DNA of 64,000 nt from the NCBI GenBank assembly GCA_017546025.1, contig JAFYYS010000018.1, positions 1-64,000 on the forward strand, read 5' to 3'. Shown here in pieces: positions 51,170 to 60,047 of this stretch (the first letter of the stretch is position 1; the number at the start of each line of letters is the position of its first letter). This DNA is from Lachnospiraceae bacterium (GTDB lineage: Bacteria; Bacillota; Clostridia; Lachnospirales; Lachnospiraceae). The notes under the pieces are model-generated. The model saw only the letters and a program-made list of their open reading frames with translations, searched no databases and was not told where the DNA came from. A program made the position numbers and the translations under genes.

Positions 51170-52636
51170 TTATACTCCGAAGACGGCCATGAATACACCG
51201 GCCGCAACAGCGGTTCCGATAACACCTGCAACGTTCGGTCCCATGGCATGCATGAGAAGGAAGTTGGACGGATCGGCTTCCGCGCCTACCTTCTGGGATA
51301 CACGGGCCGCCATGGGAACTGCGGATACACCCGCGGAACCGATGAGCGGATTGATCTTGCCGCCGGAAAGCTTGCACATCAGCTTACCGAACAGCACGCC
51401 GCCTGCGGTACCGACAGCAAATGCAATCAGACCGAGGGCAACGATCTTAAGGGTATCAAGCTTCAGGAATGCTTCCGCACTCGTCGTAGCGCCTACGGAA
51501 GTACCGAGCATGATAACTACGATGTACATCATAGCGTTGCTTGCGGTCTCCTGCAGCTGACGGACAACACCGGACTCACGGAACAGGTTACCGAGCATCA
51601 GGCATCCGATCAACGGAGCGGTATCCGGCAGAAGTGCCACAACAACGATGGTTACGATGACAGGGAACAGAATCTTCTCCAGCTTACTTACCGGACGAAG
51701 CTGTTCCATCTTAATCTTCCGCTCCTCTTCCGTCGTGAAAAGCTTCATGATCGGAGGCTGGATGATCGGAACGAGGGACATATAGGAGTATGCGGCAACC
51801 GCAATGGCACCCATATATGCCGTCTGGCCGAGCTTACCGGCAAGGAAGATACTGGTAGGTCCGTCCGCACCGCCGATGATGGAAATCGCGGCGGCAGCCT
51901 TGTCGCTGAACCCGAGGAATATTGCGGAAAGGTATGCGAAGAAAATACCAAGCTGGGCAGCTGCACCGAGAAGGAAGCTTCTCGGATTGGCAATCAGCGG
52001 ACCGAAGTCGGTCATGGCGCCTACGCCCATGAAGATCAGGCACGGAAGAATCGCCCACTCATCCAGCTGGAAGAAGTAACGAAGGATTCCGCCTGCACGC
52101 TTGCTCTGTTCGGTCTTCGTGCAATCCTTTACATCAAAATTGGAAAGCTGTCCTTCGTGCAAATCGTACTTCAGAACAGTCTCGCCTTTGCAGTAAAACT
52201 CGTAGGTTACGGTATCCATGAAATACTTCTCGTTGAAGTATTCAAGAACCGCTTCCTGGCTCGTTGCATCCACGTCTTCGGGAATTGTCAGATTGCTTCC
52301 CTTGTACTTATATGCAACGGAAATGTCTTTCTCATCATAAACTGCGCCTTCGCCCTGATAGAACTCTACGATTCCGTCGGCCACGCTTACAATCTGTACA
52401 TCGTCCTTGTAGAACGTATAAATCTTGTCTACAGGCTCCGCCATGATGGACGGGTACAGGTTTACAAGAAGCATGCCGAATGAAATCGGAACCAACAGGA
52501 GAGGCTCATAATCCTTGGCAATTGCCAGGTACAGGAAGAACAAGGCGACGCCGATCATCAGCAGGTTGCCCCAGGAAAGAGAGGCAAATGCAGTGGCGTG
52601 CAACAGGTTCCCCAATGTATCCAAAATGTATTGCAT
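51170..52636 (-). CDS. oadB: sodium-pumping decarboxylase beta subunit with extra domain
   Basis: A 488-residue multipass protein of the OadB/GcdB/MmdB family. Core blocks G-G-A-D-G-P-T-S-I-F (first Na+ site region) and G-S-A-G-V-S-A-V-P-M-A-A-R (second) are intact. It decarboxylates carboxybiotin and exports Na+. The family is usually 370-430 residues; here about 120 residues (about 65-185) are inserted between the first membrane segments and the core, a soluble region with charged and aromatic residues. SD GGGAGG precedes the ATG. It sits between the biotin carrier and oadA. Confidence 0.93.
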   Translation of the reverse strand: MQYILDTLGNLLHATAFASLSWGNLLMIGVALFFLYLAIAKDYEPLLLVPISFGMLLVNLYPSIMAEPVDKIYTFYKDDVQIVSVADGIVEFYQGEGAVYDEKDISVAYKYKGSNLTIPEDVDATSQEAVLEYFNEKYFMDTVTYEFYCKGETVLKYDLHEGQLSNFDVKDCTKTEQSKRAGGILRYFFQLDEWAILPCLIFMGVGAMTDFGPLIANPRSFLLGAAAQLGIFFAYLSAIFLGFSDKAAAAISIIGGADGPTSIFLAGKLGQTAYMGAIAVAAYSYMSLVPIIQPPIMKLFTTEEERKIKMEQLRPVSKLEKILFPVIVTIVVVALLPDTAPLIGCLMLGNLFRESGVVRQLQETASNAMMYIVVIMLGTSVGATTSAEAFLKLDTLKIVALGLIAFAVGTAGGVLFGKLMCKLSGGKINPLIGSAGVSAVPMAARVSQKVGAEADPSNFLLMHAMGPNVAGVIGTAVAAGVFMAVFGV

Positions 52637-52713
52637 TGTTTTACCTCCCGGTTAATATCATCTCTTCGCGGCTTAACGGCCGCAAAGAAGCACTCTTCTT
52701 TGAATGCTTTCGA

Positions 52714-53076
52714 TTAGTTCAAAGAAACAAGCAATTCACCGGGCTCGAAGCTCTGGCCTACGCTTACGTTAACGCTGGCAATGGTTCCGTCCTGAGGAGC
52801 AGTGATGTCATTTTCCATCTTCATGGCCTCGAATACGAGGAGAACGTCACCCTTCTTAACAGCAGCGCCTGCAGAGGTGTTAACCTTCAAAACCTTGCCG
52901 GGCATGGGAGCGGAAATCTTAACGCTGCCTGCTGCACCTGCTGCAGCCTTCGGAGCAGCCTTCGGGGCAGCCTTGGGAGCGGCCTTTGCGGCAGCCGGAG
53001 CGCTTACTGCGCCGTCAGCTTCCTCGACAACTACATCATAAACATTACCATTTACCGTGATCGTATAATTCTTCAT
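52714..53076 (-). CDS. biotin carboxyl carrier protein
   Basis: A 120-residue biotinyl protein: short N-terminal segment, an Ala/Pro/Lys-rich flexible linker (about 25-50), and a biotinyl domain with biotin on Lys86 in E-A-M-K-M-E-N. It shuttles carboxyl groups between the carboxyltransferases and the beta subunit. Strong GGAGG site. A short GCGGC/GCCGC hairpin (52668-52683) lies between this gene and oadB. Confidence 0.95.
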   Translation of the reverse strand: MKNYTITVNGNVYDVVVEEADGAVSAPAAAKAAPKAAPKAAPKAAAGAAGSVKISAPMPGKVLKVNTSAGAAVKKGDVLLVFEAMKMENDITAPQDGTIASVNVSVGQSFEPGELLVSLN

Positions 53077-53089
53077 TGTATCCTCCTAA

Positions 53090-53431
53090 TCAGGCGTTCT
53101 GCCATTTTGATTTATTGACTTTACGAATCGAGCGGACAACCAGGCTGTCCGGAGAAACCGCATTGCCCTGCGCCGCTTCATACGCACAGATGGCAGCCGC
53201 GATAACCGCAACCAGTTCCGTGTCATCGGCCTCATCCGCTGCGGGAGCAGCCTGCTTAACAGGTTCCTTCGCTGCGGGAGCTGCCTTGGCGGGACGATTC
53301 GCGAGCTTCAGAAGTGCGATAATACAGCTGATCAGAATCAGCATCAAAAATACGATGCCGATACCGAGGGCTGTATTAAGGCCGGCCCGTTCCATCGTCT
53401 TTGCGGAAAGACAGAAACTAAGTAAATCCAT
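53090..53431 (-). CDS. OadG-like small membrane gamma subunit
   Basis: A 113-residue protein with one membrane segment (about 17-42), an Ala/Pro/Lys-rich linker, and a short C-terminal domain (T-E-L-V-A-V-I-A-A-A-I-C-A-Y-E). The layout matches OadG/MmdD gamma/delta-type subunits that tether the soluble carboxyltransferase to the membrane beta subunit. It sits between the carboxyltransferase and biotin carrier genes. Sequence similarity is weak outside the topology. Confidence 0.8.
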   Translation of the reverse strand: MDLLSFCLSAKTMERAGLNTALGIGIVFLMLILISCIIALLKLANRPAKAAPAAKEPVKQAAPAADEADDTELVAVIAAAICAYEAAQGNAVSPDSLVVRSIRKVNKSKWQNA

Positions 53432-53446
53432 AATCCCTACCTCCGA

Positions 53447-54877
53447 TTAAACCGTGCCGTGCTTCTTATTCGGGCGAAGCTCCTTCTTAGTGCTGAGCAT
53501 TTCAAATGCATAGATGATCTGCGCACGCATATCGCCGGCAGCGATGATGGAGTCTACATATCCTCTCTTTGCAGCGTTCTCAGCGCTGTTGTACTCTTTT
53601 CTGTACTCTGCAGCCTTCTCGTTCAAAGCTTCTTCGGTGTTAACCTCGCCGGCGTACACAATCTGTGCAGCAAGCTTGGCATCCATCGTACCGATTTCAG
53701 CGCCCTCAAGGGCAAATTCCATATCGGCGCCGAGGGACTTGGAGTTGAATGCCGCATAAGCAGTGCCGTAAGCCTTTCCGGTAACAACGTTGATCTTCGG
53801 AACCGTTGCGCCGGCAAATGCGAACGTCATCTTTGCTGCTTCCGTGGCAACTGCCTTTGCATCACATGCGCAGGCACTGTATCCGGTAACATTGGAGAGC
53901 GTCAGAACCGGGATTCCGAAAGCATCACAGTAGTTTACGAATGCTGTAACCTTACGGCAGCCTGCCGCGGTCAGAACAGCATCGAATTTTTCTTTGTCCT
54001 TACCGTTCTTAAGAGCCGTACGGTTTCCGATTGCACCGATGGTGGCACCGTTCAACTTGATGAAGCCGGTAACCATCTCCTTGGCATAATCAGCCTTGAT
54101 CTCAACAAACTCTCCGTTGTCGGAAAGATTGGAAAGCGTCAGGGCCGGATCAGCACAGTCATCATCGGCGAACATGATCGGACGGTTCAAATCGTCGGTG
54201 CACTCGTCTACACACTCATCCTCGTTGTTCACGGGAAGAATGTTCACCATGTCACGGATCTTATTGAGAACCGCAACCTCGTCCTCGCCCACATAATCAA
54301 CAGCACCGGAGGCAGCCATGTAAGAAGCGGAAGCCGTATCAAGCTTTCCTTCGTTGTTGCCTGCGATAGCGTTCGGAGCCGTAACGAAAAGCTTTGCATC
54401 CTTCGACATGAGGACAAAGTCACTCATCTCGGCAAGGACTGCAAGTCCGCCGCCGCACTCACCGAATACCGCCGTAATCTGCGGAATGACACCGGAAGCC
54501 ATTGCCTCGGCCTTGTAAAGACGTCCGAAGCTTGCAAGAGCATCGGATGCTTCCTGAAGACGGATACCCGCGCAATCGATTAAACCGATTACGGGAGCAC
54601 CGGTCTTCATTGCAAGACGATAAAGATTGATAATCTTCTTCGCATGCATTTCGCCGATAGTTCCGGAAAGAGCAGAGGCATCCTGGCTGTATACATAAAC
54701 CAGATTGTCATTGATCACGCCGTAACCGGTAACAATGCCGTCACCCGGAGCGCTCATCTGCTGCATGTTAAAATCGGTATTCCGCTTCGTTACGAGCGCA
54801 CCGATCTCAACAAAACTGTTGTCGTCAAGCAAGGTGTAGATACGATCCTTTGCCGACAATTTTGCTGTACCACTCAT
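53447..54877 (-). CDS. mmdA: carboxyltransferase subunit, MmdA / PCCB type
   Basis: A 476-residue biotin-dependent carboxyltransferase of the acyl-CoA type. It has two crotonase-like halves with G-D-G-I-V-T-G-Y-G, G-E-C-G-G-G-L-A-V-L and, in the second half, V-T-G-Y-S-A-C-A-C-D-A and A-A-K-M-T-F-A-F-A-G-A. It fits methylmalonyl-CoA decarboxylase alpha or transcarboxylase 12S. The members are usually about 510 residues, slightly longer than this. First gene of the operon with its own promoter. Confidence 0.87.
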   Translation of the reverse strand: MSGTAKLSAKDRIYTLLDDNSFVEIGALVTKRNTDFNMQQMSAPGDGIVTGYGVINDNLVYVYSQDASALSGTIGEMHAKKIINLYRLAMKTGAPVIGLIDCAGIRLQEASDALASFGRLYKAEAMASGVIPQITAVFGECGGGLAVLAEMSDFVLMSKDAKLFVTAPNAIAGNNEGKLDTASASYMAASGAVDYVGEDEVAVLNKIRDMVNILPVNNEDECVDECTDDLNRPIMFADDDCADPALTLSNLSDNGEFVEIKADYAKEMVTGFIKLNGATIGAIGNRTALKNGKDKEKFDAVLTAAGCRKVTAFVNYCDAFGIPVLTLSNVTGYSACACDAKAVATEAAKMTFAFAGATVPKINVVTGKAYGTAYAAFNSKSLGADMEFALEGAEIGTMDAKLAAQIVYAGEVNTEEALNEKAAEYRKEYNSAENAAKRGYVDSIIAAGDMRAQIIYAFEMLSTKKELRPNKKHGTV

Positions 54878-54948
54878 GTTCAGCCCTCCATTTATATATT
54901 CGTAAAGAGCCCATCCAACCCGGAAAGACCCAACTTACACCAAATACC

Positions 54949-54976
54949 ATTATACATATAACCCCCAAAAATGCAA
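54949..54976 (-). promoter_or_regulatory. promoter of the decarboxylase operon
   Basis: On the minus strand TTGCAT (54971-54976), 16-bp spacer, TATAAT (54949-54954), about 70 bp before mmdA. Confidence 0.75.
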
Positions 54977-55017
54977 ATGGAAATATGCCGTTTTGACGTG
55001 TTTTACACAAAAAAAAA

Positions 55018-55042
55018 TACCGAACTCATGAAGAGTTCGGTA
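55018..55042 (-). terminator. intrinsic terminator after recX
   Basis: Ten-bp perfect stem (55018-55027 with 55033-55042), 5-nt loop and a long T-run on the minus strand. Confidence 0.93.
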
Positions 55043-55048
55043 CAAAAC

Positions 55049-55744
55049 TCAGTCAAAGCAATCTTCTGCTCCTTCATCGGAGCGTTCTGCCTTCGGATAT
55101 TCGGATACAACACGGCGAACCGTCCCGTACGGAAAACCCTTTCGAAGAAGCGAGGCACTCAGCTTCTCGCGCTGCTCACGACTGAGCGGCGTGCCCTCGG
55201 CAACCTTCCGGTATGCAAGCTTTCGGGCTGCAAACAGTTCGGGATCCTCATCCGGATCGTAATCCTCTCCGCGGGCTTCGGCCGCAAGCTTCCGGTCTTC
55301 GAGATACCGTGCCAGCGCATCCTCGTAAAGCTCGTCGGTAATTCCCTTCTCCATGAGCTTCTGGCGGATCTCACGAAGGCTCTTCTTCCCGCCGAAGGAG
55401 TACAGATAGTTGTACGCGTAGCGGCTGTCATTCAGATACGGGAACTGCTTCACGTAATCCATGATATGGACGATGACGGCTTCCCCGTAACCGGCTTCCG
55501 CCAAACGGTCAGAAAGCTCCTTCTCCGTCCGGTCGGCAACGCCCAACAGATCAAGCGCTTTCCGCTTGCCTGCGGGAAGGATGCAATTGAGAAGAATCTC
55601 TTCGGTCTTCTCCTCGTTGATGTCCGCTCCGTCCGTGACGCTTAGAAATGCCATGTCACTGTTCTTCACCGGACCGGCCGTCTCTCCGTCTAAAAAGAGA
55701 ATCGATTGTGTCTTGCCTTTCGGCACAAGCCGCACTGTTGCCAT
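55049..55744 (-). CDS. recX: RecX family regulator of RecA
   Basis: A 231-residue RecX: three-helix repeats with A-L-D-L-L-G-V-A-D-R-T-E-K-E-L, N-D-S-R-Y-A-Y-N-Y and R-E-I-R-Q-K-L-M-E-K-G-I. It binds RecA filaments and tempers their activity. Slightly long for the family owing to an N-terminal segment of about 70 residues. It lies after recA, separated by a terminator-like hairpin that should lower its level relative to RecA. Confidence 0.9.
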   Translation of the reverse strand: MATVRLVPKGKTQSILFLDGETAGPVKNSDMAFLSVTDGADINEEKTEEILLNCILPAGKRKALDLLGVADRTEKELSDRLAEAGYGEAVIVHIMDYVKQFPYLNDSRYAYNYLYSFGGKKSLREIRQKLMEKGITDELYEDALARYLEDRKLAAEARGEDYDPDEDPELFAARKLAYRKVAEGTPLSREQREKLSASLLRKGFPYGTVRRVVSEYPKAERSDEGAEDCFD

Positions 55745-55764
55745 ATGTCATGCTCTCATAAAAG

Positions 55765-55790
55765 CCGACACTCCGCTTCCGGAGTGTCGG
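55765..55790 (-). terminator. recA-recX attenuator-type terminator
   Basis: An 11-bp stem (55765-55775 with 55780-55790), 4-nt loop and a short TTTTAT on the minus strand. Partial read-through would give less RecX than RecA. Confidence 0.75.
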
Positions 55791-55811
55791 GGAATCTTAT
55801 AAAATCAGGGA

Positions 55812-56858
55812 TCAGAAATCCTCGGGCTCTTCCTCGTCGTCATTCAAGACGGCATGGCTCTCACCGACATGAAGCGCCTTTCTGACCTTCTCGGCGATCT
55901 CCTCGGTAACGTCGGGATTCTGCTTCAGGTACTGCTTCGCATTCTCACGGCCCTGTCCGATCTTCTCGCCTTCGTAAGCAAACCATGCACCGCTCTTCTG
56001 AATGATGTCACAGCTTACGGCAAGGTCAAGCACATCGCCTTCCTTGGAAATGCCTTCGCCGAACATGATATCAAACTCGGCTTCCTTGAAGGGCGGAGCT
56101 ACTTTGTTCTTAACAACCTTGACGCGAACGTGGTTACCGACAACCTCACCGTTCTGCTTCAGGGATTCCACGCGACGAACGTCAAGACGGATGGACGCGA
56201 AGAACTTCAATGCGCGGCCGCCGGTCGTCGTCTCGGGGTTACCGAACATGACACCGATCTTCTCACGGAGCTGGTTGATGAAAATCACAATACAGTTGTT
56301 CTTGCTGATGACCGGAGCAAGCTTACGGAGTGCCTGGGACATCAGTCTTGCCTGCTGGCCTACATGGGAATCGCCCATGTCGCCCTCAATCTCAGCCTTC
56401 GGCACAAGTGCCGCAACGGAGTCCACGACAATGATGTCAACCGCACCGGAACGGACGAGTGTCTCGGCAATCTCAAGCGCCTGCTCTCCGTCATCCGGCT
56501 GGGAAATGTAAAGGTTATCGATATCAACACCGATATTGGCTGCATAAACGGGATCCAATGCATGCTCGGCATCAATGAAGCCGGCGATGCCGCCTCTCTT
56601 CTGCACCTCAGCAATTGCATGGAGGGCAACGGTCGTCTTACCGCTGGATTCAGGTCCGTAAATCTCAATCACACGGCCTTTCGGGAAACCGCCGACACCG
56701 AGTGCCGCATCAAGGCTTAAGGAGCCGCTTGTAACCGCCTCAACATTGAGGTTGGCCTCCGAATCACCGAGTTTCATGACGGAACCCTTACCGAATGCTT
56801 TCTCAATCTGCGCAAGTGCGGATTCCAATGCTTTCTTCTTGTTGTCTTCTGTAGCCAT
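55812..56858 (-). CDS. recA: recombinase RecA
   Basis: A 348-residue RecA. Walker A G-P-E-S-S-G-K-T, the [16 protein letters not shown] block, [19 protein letters not shown] and the L2/C-terminal regions are complete, with an acidic tail. It forms filaments on ssDNA for strand exchange and triggers LexA cleavage. The start is ATG 56858 (AAAGGA upstream); a longer frame to 56930 runs back through the promoter. SOS box and promoter lie at 56882-56930. Confidence 0.98.
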   Translation of the reverse strand: MATEDNKKKALESALAQIEKAFGKGSVMKLGDSEANLNVEAVTSGSLSLDAALGVGGFPKGRVIEIYGPESSGKTTVALHAIAEVQKRGGIAGFIDAEHALDPVYAANIGVDIDNLYISQPDDGEQALEIAETLVRSGAVDIIVVDSVAALVPKAEIEGDMGDSHVGQQARLMSQALRKLAPVISKNNCIVIFINQLREKIGVMFGNPETTTGGRALKFFASIRLDVRRVESLKQNGEVVGNHVRVKVVKNKVAPPFKEAEFDIMFGEGISKEGDVLDLAVSCDIIQKSGAWFAYEGEKIGQGRENAKQYLKQNPDVTEEIAEKVRKALHVGESHAVLNDDEEEPEDF

Positions 56859-56881
56859 ATCGTATAATCCTTTCTCAAAAG

Positions 56882-56895
56882 CGAACAAATGTTCT
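56882..56895. promoter_or_regulatory. LexA/DinR SOS box of recA
   Basis: CGAACAAATGTTCT on the plus strand matches the Gram-positive consensus CGAAC-N4-GTTYG except the last base. It lies just downstream of the -10 element, ideal for repression. Confidence 0.9.
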
Positions 56896-56901
56896 GTTTT
56901 T

Positions 56902-56930
56902 ATATTATCCCCTTTCTCCTCTTTTGTCAA
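56902..56930 (-). promoter_or_regulatory. recA promoter
   Basis: On the minus strand TTGACA (56925-56930), 17-bp spacer, TATAAT-like TAATAT (56902-56907), directly before the SOS box. A GGAAAATG word (56933-56940) touches the -35. The rest of the 319-bp gap (56941-57127) carries a second copy (57014-57021) but no gene that I can support. Confidence 0.88.
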
Positions 56931-57127
56931 CAGGAAAATGGAAACATTTCAAACTTTTTTGACCGGCTTTTATGATACTCCATTATACCGCGGAATGCTA
57001 TCGGCAGAAGTCACATTTTCCAAGAAAAAGATACAGCAGAAAGACAAAGTGAAAGCGGACCGGCGAAGCATTCTTCGGCAGTCTGCACACGGTTGCGGCG
57101 AAGGTTTGGGCACTTTGCCGAAACATA

Positions 57128-57155
57128 AAAACCGGCGGACAAACCCGCCGGTTTT
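57128..57155. terminator. intrinsic terminator after the long sigma factor
   Basis: An 11-bp perfect stem (57128-57138 with 57145-57155), 6-nt loop, and T-runs on either side. Confidence 0.9.
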
Positions 57156-57177
57156 TCGTTACCCTTTGATTCTCATG

Positions 57178-58725
57178 TCATTCCGTCCTGAAATAGAACG
57201 TAGTCAGGTTCTGCTCATTACTGCCCTTTGTGAGATACCCCGTCTCAAGAACCGCCGAAGCCACATTCTCAAGAAGGCTCCACATCGAAACGATTCCGCC
57301 GATCTCGCGGGCATCCGCATACTCTTTGGAGACGCTTCTCTCAAGCGTGTCGGCAGCCTCATCGCGAACCTTTGCCGCAAGCACGGCAAGCGCATCGATT
57401 TCTCCCGCAAGCTTCTTCGTAAGGGCTTCATAACCGCTGTCGGAAATCTCCGCGAAGTTCGGGCAGACTTTCCCGTCCTCCGCATGAACAAGCTTCTTCT
57501 CAAGCATTTCCGTGAGCGCCTCAAAATCCGCACTTTCGCCGAGCCGTGCCTCGCATGCCAGAAGAACATCTCTTGCGCCTCTTTCAAAAGGATTCATGAC
57601 CTTGTCGGTCAGATCCTTATAATTCAAAGCGCGAAGGTATCCCTTCTGCAGTGCATAACGACCGTAGATGCCGTTCATCGCCAGCTGATTCTCGCCGCGA
57701 AGACCCATCACATAACCCTTATAGCCGTTCGCCAAAAGAGGAAATGTAAGGTGCGTCTTCATCTTGGCCTCCGACTCCTGCACTGCTTCCCAGAACAGAA
57801 GCATGAGGATGAACCAGCCTCTCGTGTTCTCATCGTCCAGATAACATTTGTAATCGGTCCCGGGAAGAAGGCTCTTGCCCTTTTCCACCGCGTCGCGGAT
57901 CAGACCGAAATTGTCCTTAATCGCCGCTCTTGCCGACTCGCGGACCCCGTCCGTAAAAGTCTTGTCGTAGATGACAAGGCCGCAATGGTATTTTCCGCCC
58001 TTCTTAATCAGAAGTTTGAATTCCTCAAGCTTTGCGACGTCTTCCTCAAGATACGGAACGGCCACACCGACATCCGTGCTGAGTTCCTCCATCGTCTTCG
58101 GGCTGTCAAATACCGACAGCATGATGCTTCCCGGGAGCTTTCTTTCGAACAGTTCCCAGTATCCGGAGGAGTTGTCTCCCCAGAAGTTAAAGCTGAATTT
58201 CTCGGGCGCGTAGCTGTACACGCCGTACTCTCTCTGTTTGTCCATACCCTTCTTAACCTTCTTTCTTCCTTCGAACAGATATTGCTTCACATTGGTCTCG
58301 GAGATGCCGAGCCTTTTCGCAATTGCTCCGCAGTTCTCCCCCCGGATGTAATGCCCGACCATGACCTCGCGGTATGTTTCGGAAAGAAGCGCCAGTTCCC
58401 TTCGGAGAAGTGAGATGTCCTGCCTGCGGATGTAATCCTCTTCGGGTGTAATCTGACACATTCCGGTGTAATCCTCCGGGATTTCCACCGTCGCGGTCTT
58501 CCCGGCCTTGCGCCAGTAGTTCCGGCAAAGCGTATCCGCAACCGCCCACACATAACCCGTCACGGCACTTTCATCTCTCACTCTCGAATACGAAGCAAGC
58601 AGCTCGACGGTAATGTCCGACGCCACATCTTCCGCATCCGTTGCGTTTCCGAGCCTGCGCACACAATACAGGTAAATCTTTTGCATGTTCGCGAGCACAA
58701 TCTGCTCCATCTGTTCCTTCGTCAT
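57178..58725 (-). CDS. long ECF-type sigma factor with C-terminal extension
   Basis: A 515-residue protein. Residues 1-165 form an ECF sigma factor: region 2 with D-A-E-D-V-A-S-D-I-T-V-E and Y-V-W-A-V-A, region 4 with L-L-S-E-T-Y-R-E-V-M-V-G-H-Y and C-G-A-I-A-K-R-L-G-I-S-E-T-N-V-K. The other 350 residues are not sigma-like. A piece near 190-260 (F-D-S-P-K-T-M-E-E-L ... L-L-I-K-K-G-G-K-Y) resembles a winged helix and the remainder is helical. No anti-sigma gene is adjacent; the extension may do that job. Monocistronic. Confidence 0.82.
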   Translation of the reverse strand: MTKEQMEQIVLANMQKIYLYCVRRLGNATDAEDVASDITVELLASYSRVRDESAVTGYVWAVADTLCRNYWRKAGKTATVEIPEDYTGMCQITPEEDYIRRQDISLLRRELALLSETYREVMVGHYIRGENCGAIAKRLGISETNVKQYLFEGRKKVKKGMDKQREYGVYSYAPEKFSFNFWGDNSSGYWELFERKLPGSIMLSVFDSPKTMEELSTDVGVAVPYLEEDVAKLEEFKLLIKKGGKYHCGLVIYDKTFTDGVRESARAAIKDNFGLIRDAVEKGKSLLPGTDYKCYLDDENTRGWFILMLLFWEAVQESEAKMKTHLTFPLLANGYKGYVMGLRGENQLAMNGIYGRYALQKGYLRALNYKDLTDKVMNPFERGARDVLLACEARLGESADFEALTEMLEKKLVHAEDGKVCPNFAEISDSGYEALTKKLAGEIDALAVLAAKVRDEAADTLERSVSKEYADAREIGGIVSMWSLLENVASAVLETGYLTKGSNEQNLTTFYFRTE

Positions 58726-58831
58726 TGTTCGTGTGCCTCACTGTTTTTGAAAGCTTTCACCTGTATAGTGGCGGGAATATGGAAAAGGTTAGGAAGGTAT
58801 GTTATTTTTTTCTGAATCTTTTTAAATCCCG

Positions 58832-60001
58832 TTACAGCATGATGCCGTTCACGACAGCACGCACCCGGTGATGATGGTAGAGCTCTTCATTCGGACGCAT
58901 GTTGTGCATGTACGTAACGGCGAATTTTGCAACCGGGTCGGCCTCCACCCAGATGCCGGTACCGCCGGTCCATCCGAAGTTTCCGATGTGACCGTTATGC
59001 CCGTATTTCTGCGTGAGAAGCGTTCGGAAACCGAGGCCGTAGCCGTAACCGGCCAGGTAATCGTTCTCGAAATCGGCAAGCTGCACCGGACCGAGCTGGT
59101 TCTCATGAAGCATCGCCACCGTGCCGCTTCCGAGCAGCTTCTTTCCTTTGTAGGTGCCGCCGTTTGCAAGCATCTGCATGAATACGGCAAAGTCACGGGC
59201 GCTGATCAAAAGGTTCGGTCGCGCGCCTGCCGGAACCTTGTCCGCCTCAAGCGATGAAAAATCCGACGTTCTCTCGAACTGCCCCGGTCCCTTCTTCGCG
59301 TAATTCGTAACGATACGGTCTTTATTCTCAGGTCGTGCAAAGGTATCCGCATCCTTCAGTTCAAGCGGATCGATGATACGGTCTTTGAACACTTCGCGAA
59401 GCGGCTTGCCTTCAAAGGTTTCCACTAAAACGCCGGTGATTTCCGAGCCGAAGCCGTACAGCCAGTGCGAACCGGGCTCAAACATGACCGGCACGTTGGA
59501 CATGGCCTTCACTTCCTCCTGAATCGTGCTCGGTCCCTTCTTAAGGAGCTCGCGCATCTGCTCGCTCATCGCGGCAAGCGTGGGCGTGCTCGGATTGATG
59601 GCCGGAACCATGCAGTACGGAAGGCCGCACATCATCGCAACCGCATCCCGGATCGTAATCGGCTTTTCAAGCGGCTCCACATCTATCTCGCCGTTCGGAC
59701 GCTTCACGTATTTCTTCGTGTCCTTCCATTCCGGCAGATAGTAATACAGCGGGTCGCTGAAAAGGAATTTGCCTTCCTCGAAGATCATGCCGAGAATGGC
59801 ATAAGTGAACAGCTTCGTCGTGGATGCCTGGCTGAACATGCTGTGCACATCCACCTTCTTTCCGGCTTCGATGTCCGCATAGCCGGCTTCCCCGTGGTAG
59901 ATCAGTTCGTCTCCCTGCATGACCGCTACCGCGCAGCCGGGATTCGTGCCTTCCTCAACAAACCGCTTCAACAGATTGTCCATTCTCGTAAAATCCTTCA
60001 T
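58832..60001 (-). CDS. beta-lactamase-related serine hydrolase (class C fold)
   Basis: A 389-residue cytoplasmic-looking hydrolase of the serine beta-lactamase/D-Ala peptidase fold. Nucleophile motif S-T-T-K near residue 60, Y-G-F-G near 187 as the second motif, and H-N-G-H-I-G-N-F-G near 333 in place of K-T-G. Typical for EstB-like esterases, which are rarely true beta-lactamases. No signal peptide. Confidence 0.82.
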   Translation of the reverse strand: MKDFTRMDNLLKRFVEEGTNPGCAVAVMQGDELIYHGEAGYADIEAGKKVDVHSMFSQASTTKLFTYAILGMIFEEGKFLFSDPLYYYLPEWKDTKKYVKRPNGEIDVEPLEKPITIRDAVAMMCGLPYCMVPAINPSTPTLAAMSEQMRELLKKGPSTIQEEVKAMSNVPVMFEPGSHWLYGFGSEITGVLVETFEGKPLREVFKDRIIDPLELKDADTFARPENKDRIVTNYAKKGPGQFERTSDFSSLEADKVPAGARPNLLISARDFAVFMQMLANGGTYKGKKLLGSGTVAMLHENQLGPVQLADFENDYLAGYGYGLGFRTLLTQKYGHNGHIGNFGWTGGTGIWVEADPVAKFAVTYMHNMRPNEELYHHHRVRAVVNGIML

Positions 60002-60047
60002 GACTTATCCTCTTTTCTCCGTGACCGTCACGGTATCGATTTTCGTG

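Noticed and set aside
58832-60001. Antibiotic-resistance beta-lactamase
   Set aside because: No signal peptide and an H-N-G-type third motif; it fits EstB-like esterases better.
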